Assembly: GCF_000429925.1 (NCBI RefSeq)
Contig: NZ_AUCU01000014.1
Span: forward strand, 62,001-126,000
DNA from: Desulfatirhabdium butyrativorans DSM 18734
Lineage (GTDB): Bacteria > Desulfobacterota > Desulfobacteria > Desulfobacterales > Desulfatirhabdiaceae
Length of the DNA: 64,000 nucleotides
Direction of reading: 5' to 3'
A program made the translations under genes and the position numbers. The notes under the pieces were generated by a model. The model was not told the origin of the DNA, did not search any database, and saw nothing but the letters and a program-made list of their open reading frames with translations. Below are positions 15,472 to 24,742 of this stretch, piece after piece (positions within the stretch are counted from its first letter, which is position 1; every line of letters begins with the position of its first letter).

Positions 15472-16424
15472 GGAGCCCGGAACTTTCCGTGGTCATCCCG
15501 GTATACAACGAGCGGGAAACACTGCCGGAGCTCATCGAACGCTGCCTGGCCGCATGTCGCACAACCGGCCGCAGTTTCGAGCTGATTCTGGTGGATGACG
15601 GCAGCCGGGACGGCTCCCGGGAACTCATCGGGCAGGCCGCCTCCCGGCATAACGAAGTGTTTGGCGTGATTCTCAATCGCAATTACGGCCAGCATGCCGC
15701 CGTGTTTGCAGGCTTGGAGCAAAGCAAGGGAAGCATGGTGATCACGCTCGATGCGGACTTGCAGAACCCGCCGGAGGAGATCCCGAGGCTGGTTGCGGAA
15801 ATGGCGAAAGGGGTCGATGTCGTCGGAACGGTGCGGGAAAACCGGCAGGACTCTTTTTTCCGGAAAAGCGCATCTGCTCTGATCAACCACCTGGTGCGGA
15901 AAACCACCGGCGTGATGATGCACGATTATGGCTGCATGCTGCGCGGCTACAGCCGTTCCGTGGTCAATGCCATGCTCCAGTGCCGGGAAAGCTCTACGTT
16001 CATCCCGATCCTGGCGAACGGTTTTGCGGCCAGCACGGCAGAAATCCCGGTCAAGCATGCGCCCCGTGAAACCGGAAAATCCAAATACAGCGTTTTCAAG
16101 CTCATTTCCCTGCAGTTCGATCTGTTGACATCCATGTCCACCTATCCGCTGCGGCTGCTTTCCTTTACGGGAGCGCTGGTTGCGGCCAGCGGGATCGGTT
16201 TCGGCATTTTCCTGATGGTGCTGCGGTTCCTGTACGGTGCGCGCTGGGCTGCGGAAGGGGTGTTCACCCTGTTTGCCATTCTCTTCGTGTTTATCGGCGC
16301 GCAATTTATCGGGCTGGGTCTTCTGGGCGAATACATCGGCCGCATTTACAACGACGTGCGGGGCAGACCCCGGTATTTCATCCAGGACATTTACGGGAAG
16401 GAAAAGCAGGGGAATGATGGGTGA
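15468..16424 (+). CDS. arnC: Undecaprenyl-phosphate 4-deoxy-4-formamido-L-arabinose transferase
   Basis: 318 residues, GT2 family membrane glycosyltransferase moving L-Ara4FN from UDP to undecaprenyl phosphate. The N-terminal catalytic domain shows [29 protein letters not shown] and the DxD-containing [13 protein letters not shown]. Two C-terminal membrane helices lie at about residues 228-258 and 262-292, as in ArnC/DPM1-like enzymes. It overlaps arnB by four bases. A heptamer array separates it from arnA. Confidence 0.92.
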   Translation: MRSPELSVVIPVYNERETLPELIERCLAACRTTGRSFELILVDDGSRDGSRELIGQAASRHNEVFGVILNRNYGQHAAVFAGLEQSKGSMVITLDADLQNPPEEIPRLVAEMAKGVDVVGTVRENRQDSFFRKSASALINHLVRKTTGVMMHDYGCMLRGYSRSVVNAMLQCRESSTFIPILANGFAASTAEIPVKHAPRETGKSKYSVFKLISLQFDLLTSMSTYPLRLLSFTGALVAASGIGFGIFLMVLRFLYGARWAAEGVFTLFAILFVFIGAQFIGLGLLGEYIGRIYNDVRGRPRYFIQDIYGKEKQGNDG

Positions 16425-16428
16425 TGTA

Positions 16429-16483
16429 GGCAGTGGGCAGTGGGCAGTGGGCAGTGGGCAGTGGGCAGTGGGCAGTGGGCAGT
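16429..16483. repeat. GGGCAGT heptamer array
   Basis: Seven to eight near-perfect 7-base units directly after the arnC stop. A second, reverse-orientation patch (ACTGCCG/ACTGCCC) lies at about 16590-16619, before the arnA start. The 289 bases between arnC and arnA contain nothing else recognisable apart from a degenerate ATGAATGAAAGTCG repeat near 16533. Confidence 0.85.
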
Positions 16484-16713
16484 TGCCTGGTCACCCCGCC
16501 GGAATCCCCCTTGAAGTCGAGGCTGCGCTCCGATGAATGAAAGTCGGTTGGGCAGAAATCAGGTGCTGGTATGGCTTCCGCCTTGCTTTACTGCCGACTG
16601 CCGACTGCCCACTGCCCCCATGCTCCGGCCATGCAGTAACAGAAAATTGGGGTTGGAGTGACTTTTTGAGAGACCATCTTCATTCATCACCTATCACTCT
16701 TTCGGAGAAGCAC

Positions 16714-18723
16714 ATGAAAGCAGTTGTTCTGGCCTATCACAACATCGGCTGCGTCGGTATCCAGGCGCTGCTGGATCATGGATACGAGATTCAGGCGGTT
16801 TTTACCCACCCGGATGATCCGCAGGAAACCATCTGGTTCCGATCGGTGGCCGAGCTTGCGGCGGCCAACAACCTGACCGTCTATGCGCCGGAAAACATCA
16901 ACCATCCGCTGTGGGTGGAAAGAATCCGGAACATGGCCCCGGATATTCTGTTTTCGTTTTACTACCGGGACATGATCGGGAAAAAAATCCTGCAGATTCC
17001 CAAAAAGGGCTGCTTCAACCTGCACGGCTCGCTCTTGCCGGCCTATCGGGGCCGATGCCCCGTGAACTGGGTGCTGCTCCGCGGCGAGCGGGAAACCGGT
17101 GTTACCCTGCATTACATGACGCCGCGGCCGGATGACGGGGATATTGTCGGACAGCGGGCCATCGCCATCGACGATTCGGATACGGCCCTGAGTCTGCATG
17201 GAAAGCTTGCCGCGGCATCCAGAACCCTTCTGGATGATGTTCTGCCCAGGATCCGGGAAAACCGCATCGAGCGCGTCCCGCAGGATCCGTCACTGGCCAG
17301 CTATTTCGGCGGCAGAAAGCCGGCGGATGGTCTCATTGACTGGACAGCCGATGCCCTCAGCGTACGAAACCTCGTTCGCGCGGTGACGCGCCCCTATCCC
17401 GGGGCCTTCTCCTTTCTGGGAAACCGGAAGTGCATTTTCTGGCAGGTAGCCCTGAGCCAGGCGCCCGCCGGTGCGGCCCCCGGAACGGTCATTTCCACAG
17501 ACCCGCTGGTGATCGCCTGCGGCAGAGATGCCGTTACGGTCGAGTTCGGCCAGGGCGAGGGTGGCCTGTTCATGAACGGCCGCCAACTGGCTGCGGAGCT
17601 GAATCTGGCTCCCGGCATGCGTTTCGGGTCCCAGAGCAGCTTCGTGGTCGGCAAACCCTGCAAGAAGAACGTGCTCATCCTCGGGGTCAACGGGTTTATC
17701 GGAAACCACCTGAGCGAGCGGCTGCTGCAAAGCGGGCGATATGGGGTCTATGGGATGGATCTGGGCTCGGGCAGCATCGAACATCTGATGCAGCACCCGG
17801 ATTTTCATTTCACGGAAGGCGATATTTCGATCATGCGGGAATGGATCGAATACCATGTCCGCAAATGCGACATAGTCCTGCCGCTGGTGGCCATCGCAAC
17901 CCCCATCGAATACGTCCGCAATCCGCTGCGGGTTTTCGAGCTGGATTTCGAGGAAAACCTGCGCATCGTGCGCTACTGTGTGAAATACGGCAAGCGGCTT
18001 ATTTTCCCGTCCACATCCGAAGTCTACGGCATGTGCACCGATTCGGAATTCGACGAACGGAGCTCGAATTTCGTTCTTGGCCCCATTCACAAGCAGCGCT
18101 GGATTTACTCGTGCAGCAAGCAGATGCTGGATCGGGTGATCTGGGCCTATGGCGACAAGCAGGGGCTGCCGTTCACGTTGTTCCGGCCGTTCAACTGGGT
18201 CGGGCCGAAACTCGATTCCCTGCAGTCGGCCAGAATCGGAAGCTCCCGCGTCATCACCCAGTTCATTCTGAACCTGGTGGAGGGAACCCCCATCCGCCTG
18301 GTGGACGGCGGCCAGCAGAAACGCTGTTTTACGGACGTCAAGGATGGGATCGAAGCGCTGTTTCGCATCATCGAAAACGAAGGGGAGCGGTGCAACGGCA
18401 AAATCTTCAATATCGGCAACCCGGACAACGAATACAGCATGGCCGAGCTTGCGGGCATGCTCCGGGAGAAATTTGCCCGTCATGCCCTGCGGCCCCATTT
18501 CCCGCCGGATGGGGGTATCCAGTACATCGAAGCCAGGGCCTATTACGGGAGCGGGTACCAGGATGTCCAGCATCGCAGGCCATCCATCCGGGAAGCCAGA
18601 AACATTCTGGGCTGGGAGCCGCAGGTACCCTTCGAGCAGTCCGTCATCGAGACGCTGGACTATTTTCTCAACGATGCGGTTGTCTGCGCAGCGGGCAAAC
18701 CCTGCGCATTGTCGGACTGCTGA
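16714..18723 (+). CDS. arnA: Bifunctional UDP-L-Ara4N formyltransferase / UDP-glucuronate decarboxylase
   Basis: 669 residues, near the 660 of E. coli ArnA. The N-terminal formyltransferase domain (1-310) has the catalytic Asn-His in FNLHGSLLP and Asp in PDDGDIVG. The C-terminal decarboxylase domain (about 318-669) is an extended SDR with NAD motif GVNGFIG, STSEVYG and the Tyr-Lys pair in YSCSKQ. It oxidatively decarboxylates UDP-GlcA and formylates UDP-Ara4N. The start has GGAGAAG upstream; the frame continues back to 16537 only through repeat sequence. arnD (deformylase) and arnT (lipid A transferase) are not in the window. Confidence 0.93.
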   Translation: MKAVVLAYHNIGCVGIQALLDHGYEIQAVFTHPDDPQETIWFRSVAELAAANNLTVYAPENINHPLWVERIRNMAPDILFSFYYRDMIGKKILQIPKKGCFNLHGSLLPAYRGRCPVNWVLLRGERETGVTLHYMTPRPDDGDIVGQRAIAIDDSDTALSLHGKLAAASRTLLDDVLPRIRENRIERVPQDPSLASYFGGRKPADGLIDWTADALSVRNLVRAVTRPYPGAFSFLGNRKCIFWQVALSQAPAGAAPGTVISTDPLVIACGRDAVTVEFGQGEGGLFMNGRQLAAELNLAPGMRFGSQSSFVVGKPCKKNVLILGVNGFIGNHLSERLLQSGRYGVYGMDLGSGSIEHLMQHPDFHFTEGDISIMREWIEYHVRKCDIVLPLVAIATPIEYVRNPLRVFELDFEENLRIVRYCVKYGKRLIFPSTSEVYGMCTDSEFDERSSNFVLGPIHKQRWIYSCSKQMLDRVIWAYGDKQGLPFTLFRPFNWVGPKLDSLQSARIGSSRVITQFILNLVEGTPIRLVDGGQQKRCFTDVKDGIEALFRIIENEGERCNGKIFNIGNPDNEYSMAELAGMLREKFARHALRPHFPPDGGIQYIEARAYYGSGYQDVQHRRPSIREARNILGWEPQVPFEQSVIETLDYFLNDAVVCAAGKPCALSDC

Positions 18724-18923
18724 TTCCTGTTCGTATTCGAACTGAGACCGCGAAAGCGAGCGAGCTGCGATGAGACCGCACATTTCGTGCGTCGAATCGC
18801 AATGGGTTTCTACATCAACCGAGATTCGATATTTTCGGCATCAAACGCCAGTCGCACCTTCTTTTGATCCGTCCAAGCGGTGTTCCGATGGGATCCATGG
18901 TAGCGCTCTGTCTGTGGCCTTTT

Positions 18924-19447
18924 TCAATTGGAATTGCCCGGGTTTGGCGGATTGATGATCCAATGTCGTTCTATCGCCGTTACCCGATCAAAATCTGTGT
19001 CATCCGAAACGACTTGAGTGATCCCCAGTCGTTGCATGATGGTTAGGTGCAAGGCGTCACGGGGCAACAGGGAATACTGGAGGATGTTGGCAAGCACTCC
19101 CTCCGAATCGTCCGACTCAACGCCGACGAGTGTCATATTGGGCAAGCTCACCAGTTGACGAATGCTATCAGCGATTCGACGTCCATATGCTGCAATAGCA
19201 CCAGGCAGGTCTTGACGCAGCCTTTCCAAAGGATTGCCTCCAGCGGTATCTCGCAAGTGCGCCAGCAGCAGGCGATAGAAAAGCTCATCAATAATGGTAC
19301 ACCGATACGAGCGTCTATCCCGCCTCTGACAATACGATGAAAGAACTCGCTGATCGCAGGCAAATACACCGGATCTGTGCGTAGGTACATGTAGAGCACG
19401 TTCGTGTCGAGGTAAACGGGACCGACAACGACTTCATCGAGCTTCAT
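18924..19447 (-). pseudogene. PIN-domain toxin (VapC-like), frameshifted
   Basis: Two overlapping minus-strand frames together make one PIN-domain protein. The first (from ATG 19447) reads VYLDTNVLYMYLRTDPVYLP...GGIDARIGV with the first acidic residue of the RNase site. At about 19299-19302 one base appears missing; the next frame continues TIIDELFYRLLLAHLRDTAGG and ends QVVSDDTDFDRV, with the other acidic residues. In the uninterrupted reading the codon GTN would restore the frame. PIN toxins are endoribonucleases. The ATG overlaps the antitoxin 3' end by 14 bases, the usual toxin-antitoxin arrangement. Either a recent inactivation or a sequencing error. Confidence 0.75.
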
Positions 19448-19676
19448 ACAAGCCGCCGATTTTTAATCCAAAATCGTAGTCTTCCGCGGACTCCTGGCCC
19501 AGACAACCCGCTAATTCGTCCAACAACGCTTCCGGTTCGGGGGCAGTGTCTGAAACGATGCGAATTTCCCCTCGTCCAATGAGAAGTCGCACTCGGCCCA
19601 ACAAGCCTGCAGCTTGCAATGTCCTCTGATTCACAATCAATACTTTTTCAGGCGTGGTTTCAACTTGTTGCAGCAT
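19434..19676 (-). CDS. Putative antitoxin partner of the PIN toxin
   Basis: 80 residues from ATG 19676, chosen because AGGGGAG is six bases upstream; the frame continues to 19751. The sequence (QVETTPEKVLIVNQRTLQAA, RVRLLIGRGEIRIVSDTAPE, ending EDYDFGLKIGGLYEAR) has no named domain I can identify with certainty. Size, acidic character and overlap with the PIN gene support an antitoxin. A MITE copy lies 80 bases upstream of its start. Confidence 0.6.
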   Translation of the reverse strand: MLQQVETTPEKVLIVNQRTLQAAGLLGRVRLLIGRGEIRIVSDTAPEPEALLDELAGCLGQESAEDYDFGLKIGGLYEAR

Positions 19677-19757
19677 TGTTGACTCCCCTGTAAACAGTCT
19701 CATTGCGTCATCGCGCAATTCGGTGAATCGGGAACACGAACGTCTGCCCATAACATC

Positions 19758-20138
19758 GTGCCTGAACGAAAAACCAGTTTTAGTTACAACCTGAGCCGGA
19801 GGGCAGACCGTTTTGCGATACAGCGGGAACTTGTCTGAAGCCGCCGGAGATCACGCCAAAGGCGTCACGCCAAAGGCGTCACGCCAAAGGCGTCACGCCA
19901 AAGGCGTCACGCCAAAGGCGTCACGCCAAAGGCGTGATTGGGCCGGGCGTTCTCCGGGAGAAAGCACGATATAAACCCCTCATTCATTGGCTTCGGCTTT
20001 TCTGGGCGGATCCGGACCCGCCCGACCCGTACGAGATCGGGCGGCTGTCCTGTGTTCCGCAGGATTTCACGCTGTATCGCGACATTGCCTGCCCGCAGGC
20101 GGCGCACTGCTCCAAACAGGGGTTTTTCGTTCAGGCAC
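19758..20138. mobile_element. MITE-like element, copy 2 (381 bp)
   Basis: The ends are the same inverted repeats as copy 1 (GTGCCTGAACGAAAAACCAG left; GGGTTTTTCGTTCAGGCAC right). The body aligns with copy 1 through CAACCTGAGCCGGAGGGCAG, AGCGGGAACTTGTCTGAAGC and GGGCCGGGCGTTCTCC, but carries about 96 extra bases, chiefly a 6 x 14-bp palindrome array and GTGTTCCGCAGGATT-type sequence. It inserts between the antitoxin promoter region and the end of the DUF4410 gene, whose stop lies four bases beyond the right end. Confidence 0.75.
19851..19934. repeat. Six exact tandem copies of a 14-bp palindromic unit
   Basis: TCACGCCAAAGGCG is repeated six times without a mismatch (84 bp). Each unit forms a small hairpin (ACGCC-AAA-GGCGT). 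Copy 1 of the element has none of these units at the equivalent place, so the array expanded after the copies diverged. Confidence 0.92.
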
Positions 20139-20141
20139 TAT

Positions 20142-20882
20142 CTACCGGGCCGAATCCGGATGGATCCAGCCCTGTTTGGCAAAGTACTTTCCCAGTTCAT
20201 CGGCGATCTTCTCAGCCAGGCCTTTGGCCAACTGGGTGGAAGCCGACTGGTGTGTCTTCACGCCGCTCATGATGGCGTTGGATGAAAGAACGGCCCCCGT
20301 GCCTGCTCCTGCAGCAAGGCCTGCAGGCCCCATGACCGCCACTCCGGGCATTTTCCCGCTATCGATATGCGCGTCAAATGTGATGAGCTGCCTCGGGTCT
20401 GCGCTTCCTGAGGCGAACACGCTGACCGTGCAGTCCAGAGCGGATTTTCCCGCGCCCAGACCGACGAGATTTCGGCGCCGCCGGTTCCCCTCGTCAATCG
20501 AGACAAAATTCCCGGCGACCAGGATCGAATCCGGCGGTATGGCAGCTCCTGATGCGACACGTACCGGTTGCAATCCCATCGCGTCGATTTTCAGGGACAA
20601 CTCGCTGGAGAGTGCATCCGCCACCTCGCGGCCCAACTGAATTTCTTCCGCTGTCCGGTCATCGCCCTGGATACCACGATGGACAATCGAGAGAAAACCG
20701 GCATTTTGCTTGATCTCGGCTGAGCCAATCGCGAAATCGGCAATCAGCACCGCTTTCGGTTTGGGCAACTGTGTGCCGGCGATCTGTCCGACAGGATGAA
20801 CAGCCGTTTTGGCGCAGCCTGCAATAAACAGGATCAGCGCAAACGCCGTGGCGGATTTGAACGGAAATGGGTGTCGCACCAT
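20142..20882 (-). CDS. DUF4410-type lipoprotein
   Basis: 246 residues. A signal peptide with lipobox (FALILFIAGC) marks a lipoprotein. The body resembles DUF4410: VLIADFAIGSAEIKQNAG near the start, an intermediate GNFVSIDEGNRRRRNLVGLGAGKS that matches the family's 'G-x-F..I..G..R.R...G.G.G.S' signature, and a glycine/alanine-rich hydrophobic segment (VMGPAGLAAGAGTGAVLSS). The start has AGGAG five bases upstream. It ends four bases from MITE copy 2 and is the last of three same-strand secreted proteins. Function unknown. Confidence 0.75.
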   Translation of the reverse strand: MVRHPFPFKSATAFALILFIAGCAKTAVHPVGQIAGTQLPKPKAVLIADFAIGSAEIKQNAGFLSIVHRGIQGDDRTAEEIQLGREVADALSSELSLKIDAMGLQPVRVASGAAIPPDSILVAGNFVSIDEGNRRRRNLVGLGAGKSALDCTVSVFASGSADPRQLITFDAHIDSGKMPGVAVMGPAGLAAGAGTGAVLSSNAIMSGVKTHQSASTQLAKGLAEKIADELGKYFAKQGWIHPDSAR

Positions 20883-20920
20883 CGAATCTCCTCGAATGAT
20901 CTGCATAGAAGCGAAACCAA

Positions 20921-22261
20921 TCAATCGGAAACCGCCCCGTACTTGCTGACAATAAAATAGAAATTTCCGTTGCCGGAAAGTGCCGGGCTGTATTCCAGGT
21001 CGACACAGAGGTGATTGACACCATCGGGCATCAGCATATCCGGGATGTGAATCGACAAATTGTCGTACAGCGTCGATGCTGTACACGTATAGGACGGATT
21101 GTTGATCATGCCTGCGGAGGTCAGCTTGAAGGACAGCAACGAGGGGTATGCCTCATGATATGCGTAGACGAAATTCGCCCAGACAGACGGATCGGTCGGC
21201 TTTGCATTCGCGGCTGCCAGATAGGGGATATTGAGCACCAGAGTCTGACCCAGGGTTGCCGCGCAACCCGTCCGGAAATCCTGAAGTCGTCCAATGGCAT
21301 TGCCTTTGTATTCCGTGAACCAGAGATTCCCATCCGGTCCGGTCGTGATGCCCTGGGGACCGCTGGCTGTGGCAAGAGCGACAGAGGCCATGGAAATGAC
21401 GCCGGATGGTGTGATCCTTCCCATTGCATCGCCATCGTATACCGTGAACCAGAGATTGCCATCCGGCCCTGTGGTGATCGCCCAGGGACCGCTCTCTGCG
21501 GGAAGACCGCCGGAGAACTCCGTGATCACGCCCGATGGGGTAATCCTGCCAACGGCATTGCCGTCATATTCGGTGAACCAGAGATTGCCATCCGGCCCTG
21601 TGGTGATCCCTGTAGGGCCGCTCGATGCACTCATCCCGGCAGAGAATTCCGTAATGACGCCGGATGGGGTGATTCTGCCGATGGCATTGCCGTCATATTC
21701 GGTGAACCAGAGATTGCCATCGGGTCCCGCGGCAATTCCCCAGGGGTAAGTGTTTTCGGAAAGGCCTGTGGAGAACCACGTCAGATCGCCGGATGGCGTC
21801 ATCCTGCCGATGGCATTGACCGCAGGGTCCGTGAACCAGAGATTTCCGTCCGGACCTGCCACGATTTCGACAGGGCTGCTGTAACCGGGAAATCCTTCGG
21901 AAAACAAGGTGATGACGCCCGATGGCGTTATCCGGCCAATGCCTCCGTATACCGTGAACCAGAGATTGCCATCCGGCCCTGTGGTGATTCCCCATGGATA
22001 ACTGTTTTCGGCAAGACCGGATGAGAATTCCGTAATGGCTCCGGAGGGGGTGATCCGGCCGATTCGGTTTCCCGCATCTTCCGTAAACCAGAGATTGCCA
22101 TCCGGCCCGGTGGTGATCGCCCAGGGAAGACTGCTGGACGAAAGACCAGCGGAAAATTCGGTGAGCGTTTGACTGATGGCGTGGTTGGGCAGCACCCATC
22201 CGGTCATCAGCCCCAAAAAACAGAGACAGGCTGTGATTCCTGCATGTTGCTTTGTCTTCAT
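20921..22261 (-). CDS. Secreted seven-bladed Vgb-like (streptogramin lyase-type) beta-propeller
   Basis: 446 residues with an N-terminal signal peptide (KTKQHAGITACLCFLGLMTG). Seven repeats of about 42 residues with the core GPDGNLWFTE.DGNAIGRITPSG occupy about residues 40-325, as in virginiamycin B lyase/SMP-30-type propellers. The C-terminal part (about 325-446) is a separate, probably beta-rich domain ending NGNFYFIVSKYGAVSD, with four cysteines. Vgb's catalytic His and Glu cannot be placed with confidence, so enzymatic activity is doubtful. ATG 22261 is chosen since GGGGAA is seven bases upstream. The near-identical repeats suggest recent internal duplication. Confidence 0.8.
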   Translation of the reverse strand: MKTKQHAGITACLCFLGLMTGWVLPNHAISQTLTEFSAGLSSSSLPWAITTGPDGNLWFTEDAGNRIGRITPSGAITEFSSGLAENSYPWGITTGPDGNLWFTVYGGIGRITPSGVITLFSEGFPGYSSPVEIVAGPDGNLWFTDPAVNAIGRMTPSGDLTWFSTGLSENTYPWGIAAGPDGNLWFTEYDGNAIGRITPSGVITEFSAGMSASSGPTGITTGPDGNLWFTEYDGNAVGRITPSGVITEFSGGLPAESGPWAITTGPDGNLWFTVYDGDAMGRITPSGVISMASVALATASGPQGITTGPDGNLWFTEYKGNAIGRLQDFRTGCAATLGQTLVLNIPYLAAANAKPTDPSVWANFVYAYHEAYPSLLSFKLTSAGMINNPSYTCTASTLYDNLSIHIPDMLMPDGVNHLCVDLEYSPALSGNGNFYFIVSKYGAVSD

Positions 22262-22338
22262 GTGCATTTCCCCTTCGGTGTTTGGTTGCGTGATGGTTTC
22301 CCATTTCCGAAGCACACTACCAAATACGGATGCGATCA

Positions 22339-23898
22339 TCAATAGCCATCGTCCCGATAGTTGCAGTTCCCTTGCTCGTCTGTCGCCGGGATCTCCGTTG
22401 AGGGATCGATCTGGGCATACGGGTCCGGTTCCCCATCCGGCGTGCTGTATTTCGGCGGGTTCATCGTGCCCGAAGGCATCCGGGCCACCGGAGAGAACCC
22501 GAATTCCGGGACAGAGGCCCTGAGCTGAAGGATTTGCTCCCTGGTGACCCGAAGCACCAGCAGGTCGAAGGACCAGATGAGTTCAGGGCCGATCTTTTGG
22601 ATATCCGGGCAATGGGCCTGGACGCTGTTCAGTGCGCATGCCACCGTGTCGTTGGCTACCGGAAAATGGGTGGCGACGGTGAGCCGCGGACGAGGGTTGA
22701 TCTGGCTGAGGAGATACCCGAAGGCCCCTTGTGGCGTGTGGGAACTGTTCTGAATATTTTTCAGACCTTCGACCGTATCCAGAAAGGTGTTGTACAGCGG
22801 ATCATCCGGCTCGGGAGGTGCGCTGAGTCCCATGTTCTTGAACGCCCATACCTCCGCCGGAACCACCATTTCGTGAATAAATACGTCTACGCCCTTGCCG
22901 CCGTTGATGGCCTGATCTCTGGAGCGGATTTCCGGTTTGGTGTCGCTCGTGTAGATCATGGTCAGGCCGTTCCACTCGAGTTTGTAGCCGATGGAGCCTT
23001 TTCTGCAATGGATCACCGGGAAATGGGTGATCCTGACGCCGGTTTCCTTGTTGTCATAGGCGACGTTGTCACCTTCCACCGCCCCGTATTTCCACCATTT
23101 CAGCTCGATGGGCACCAGTGCGTAGGCATCGTCTGCAGGATCGTCATCGACGGGTGCGGGATCGACGGGAAGGCCCCAGCTTTCTTTTGTGGGCGGCGTA
23201 TATCCGGGATAACTGGTCGTCTGGAAACTGAAGCTCTCCGAGTGCCAGCGCATGGCTCTTCGAAGGTTTTCACAGAAGGCTTTTGTGCCGTCGTCATAGT
23301 ACTGGTACGATCCCTTCGGGCTTTCCACCCCGGAAGGCCCCGGTCCCCAGACATACAGGGGGGATTTTCGGTCCGCCGAAGGCCCGAAACAGTAAATGTG
23401 GGTCAGATCACTCATGTGATCACCGTGCAGATGTGCAATGAAGACCTTGTCCATCCTGCCGAATCCGATGCCCATGGCGCCGTAATTGGCGCATACGCCG
23501 GAGCCGCAGTCGAAGACGAACTGGTCGGCCTTTCCCATGGCGTTTCCAACCTCGACGAAGATGCTCATCATCTGCTGTGCGCGGCGCACCGGCGGGATGC
23601 ATGAACCCAGAAACGTGATTCGCATTTCGTTGGGCAGCAGCGGCGTATTCGGGTCTTTCGGATCGAGCGGGTTATACGTGGGCAGGCGCTCGAAATAGGA
23701 ATAGTGCTGGGTCATCGAGGAGAGCGATTTCCAGTCGCATGGCTGCACCGGAAGACAGGCTTCAGCGGCCCTCGCATGTTCCGCTTGTGCGTCGATCATG
23801 GTGCTGCCGATGGCGAGGCCGCCGATGGCCAGGCCGGAAAGCTTCAAAGCATCCCGCCTGGTGATTCCTTTGGGGGTTGTCGGATCCATTGGTTCCAT
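22339..23898 (-). CDS. Tat-exported metallo-beta-lactamase-fold hydrolase
   Basis: 519 residues. A twin-arginine signal (ITRRDALKLSGLAIGGLAIG) precedes the mature domain. Metal-binding motif HLHGDHMSD, an upstream beta strand MRITFLGSCIPPVRR, GITHFPVIHC-like HFPVIH, and YTSDTKPE with a downstream HFPVAND histidine fit RNase Z/arylsulfatase-like metallo-beta-lactamases acting in the periplasm. The acidic C-terminus ends QGNCNYRDDGY. Substrate unknown. It stands 78 bases upstream of the propeller gene and may be cotranscribed with it. Confidence 0.82.
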   Translation of the reverse strand: MEPMDPTTPKGITRRDALKLSGLAIGGLAIGSTMIDAQAEHARAAEACLPVQPCDWKSLSSMTQHYSYFERLPTYNPLDPKDPNTPLLPNEMRITFLGSCIPPVRRAQQMMSIFVEVGNAMGKADQFVFDCGSGVCANYGAMGIGFGRMDKVFIAHLHGDHMSDLTHIYCFGPSADRKSPLYVWGPGPSGVESPKGSYQYYDDGTKAFCENLRRAMRWHSESFSFQTTSYPGYTPPTKESWGLPVDPAPVDDDPADDAYALVPIELKWWKYGAVEGDNVAYDNKETGVRITHFPVIHCRKGSIGYKLEWNGLTMIYTSDTKPEIRSRDQAINGGKGVDVFIHEMVVPAEVWAFKNMGLSAPPEPDDPLYNTFLDTVEGLKNIQNSSHTPQGAFGYLLSQINPRPRLTVATHFPVANDTVACALNSVQAHCPDIQKIGPELIWSFDLLVLRVTREQILQLRASVPEFGFSPVARMPSGTMNPPKYSTPDGEPDPYAQIDPSTEIPATDEQGNCNYRDDGY

Positions 23899-24094
23899 TT
23901 TGTTTTCCTTTCGCAGATAGGGGATGTTGTGTTACCGATCCATGACTGTTTGAAAATACCGCTTTTCGATTTATCAGAGCTCTTTCAGGATCACAATGTA
24001 CCTGGGGTACAGTTCTGGGACAGGATCTACAGGAAAAGGTACAGTCTGGAGGTGAGGTTGGCGGGTTGTGCTCCGGCGCGGTTTCGAATCGGAA

Positions 24095-24742
24095 TCAGAT
24101 GAACTTCATCCCCCTCGCATAATCGATTGCCTGCCTGCGGTTTTCCAGGTGAAGCCGTTCGATGATCTCGCCCATGTGGTATTTGATCGTTCGTTCCGTC
24201 AGGAACAGCTTGGTGCCGATTTCCTTATAGGTCAATCCCTGGGCTACCAGCGTCAGCACCTGAATCTGGCGGGATGTCAAATGGCTGTCCGCATGGGCGC
24301 CCTGGGCGCAAGAGCCGGATGGCGGTGTTCTTTGAGCGAATTCGTCCAGAACGCGGACGGCAAGCCCCTGGGAAAGCGGAACTTCTCCGCGCATCAATCC
24401 TTCCAGGAGCATGAGCAGCCGATCCGCGTCCTCGGTCTTGAGCAAATAGCCGAATGCACCGTTTTTGATGGCCGCGAACAGATCTTCATCGGTTTCGGAC
24501 ATCGTGAGCATCACCACTTTGATGCCGGGATGCCGGGCCTTGATGATCCGTGTCGCAGTCAGGCCGTCGCAACCGGGCATGATAATATCCATCAGAATCA
24601 CATCGGGGGCCGAAATGCCAGCCTGATCGATGGCTTCCCAGCCATTTCGAGCCGTGCCGACAACGTCGAGACCGCGGAGGATGAGCAGGTTCTTGAGGCC
24701 TTCCAGAAAAATCGGATGGTCGTCTACCAAAAGGATCTTCAC
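24095..24742 (-). CDS. NarL/FixJ-family response regulator
   Basis: 215 residues. Receiver domain with KILLVDDHPIFLEGL, phospho-acceptor Asp in DVILMDIIMPG, the Thr/Ser position in VVMLTMSE and the lysine in GYLLKTED. C-terminal LuxR-type HTH: LTSRQIQVLTLVAQGLTYKE, TERTIKYHMGEIIERL. The GTG start overlaps the kinase stop (GTGA) and has GGAG upstream, so the two are coupled. The cognate kinase is the upstream gene. Targets unknown. Confidence 0.92.
   Translation of the reverse strand: MKILLVDDHPIFLEGLKNLLILRGLDVVGTARNGWEAIDQAGISAPDVILMDIIMPGCDGLTATRIIKARHPGIKVVMLTMSETDEDLFAAIKNGAFGYLLKTEDADRLLMLLEGLMRGEVPLSQGLAVRVLDEFAQRTPPSGSCAQGAHADSHLTSRQIQVLTLVAQGLTYKEIGTKLFLTERTIKYHMGEIIERLHLENRRQAIDYARGMKFI

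Noticed and set aside
19851-19934. CRISPR-like short regular repeats
   Set aside because: The 14-bp units are directly abutting without spacers and sit inside a MITE-like element; no cas genes nearby.
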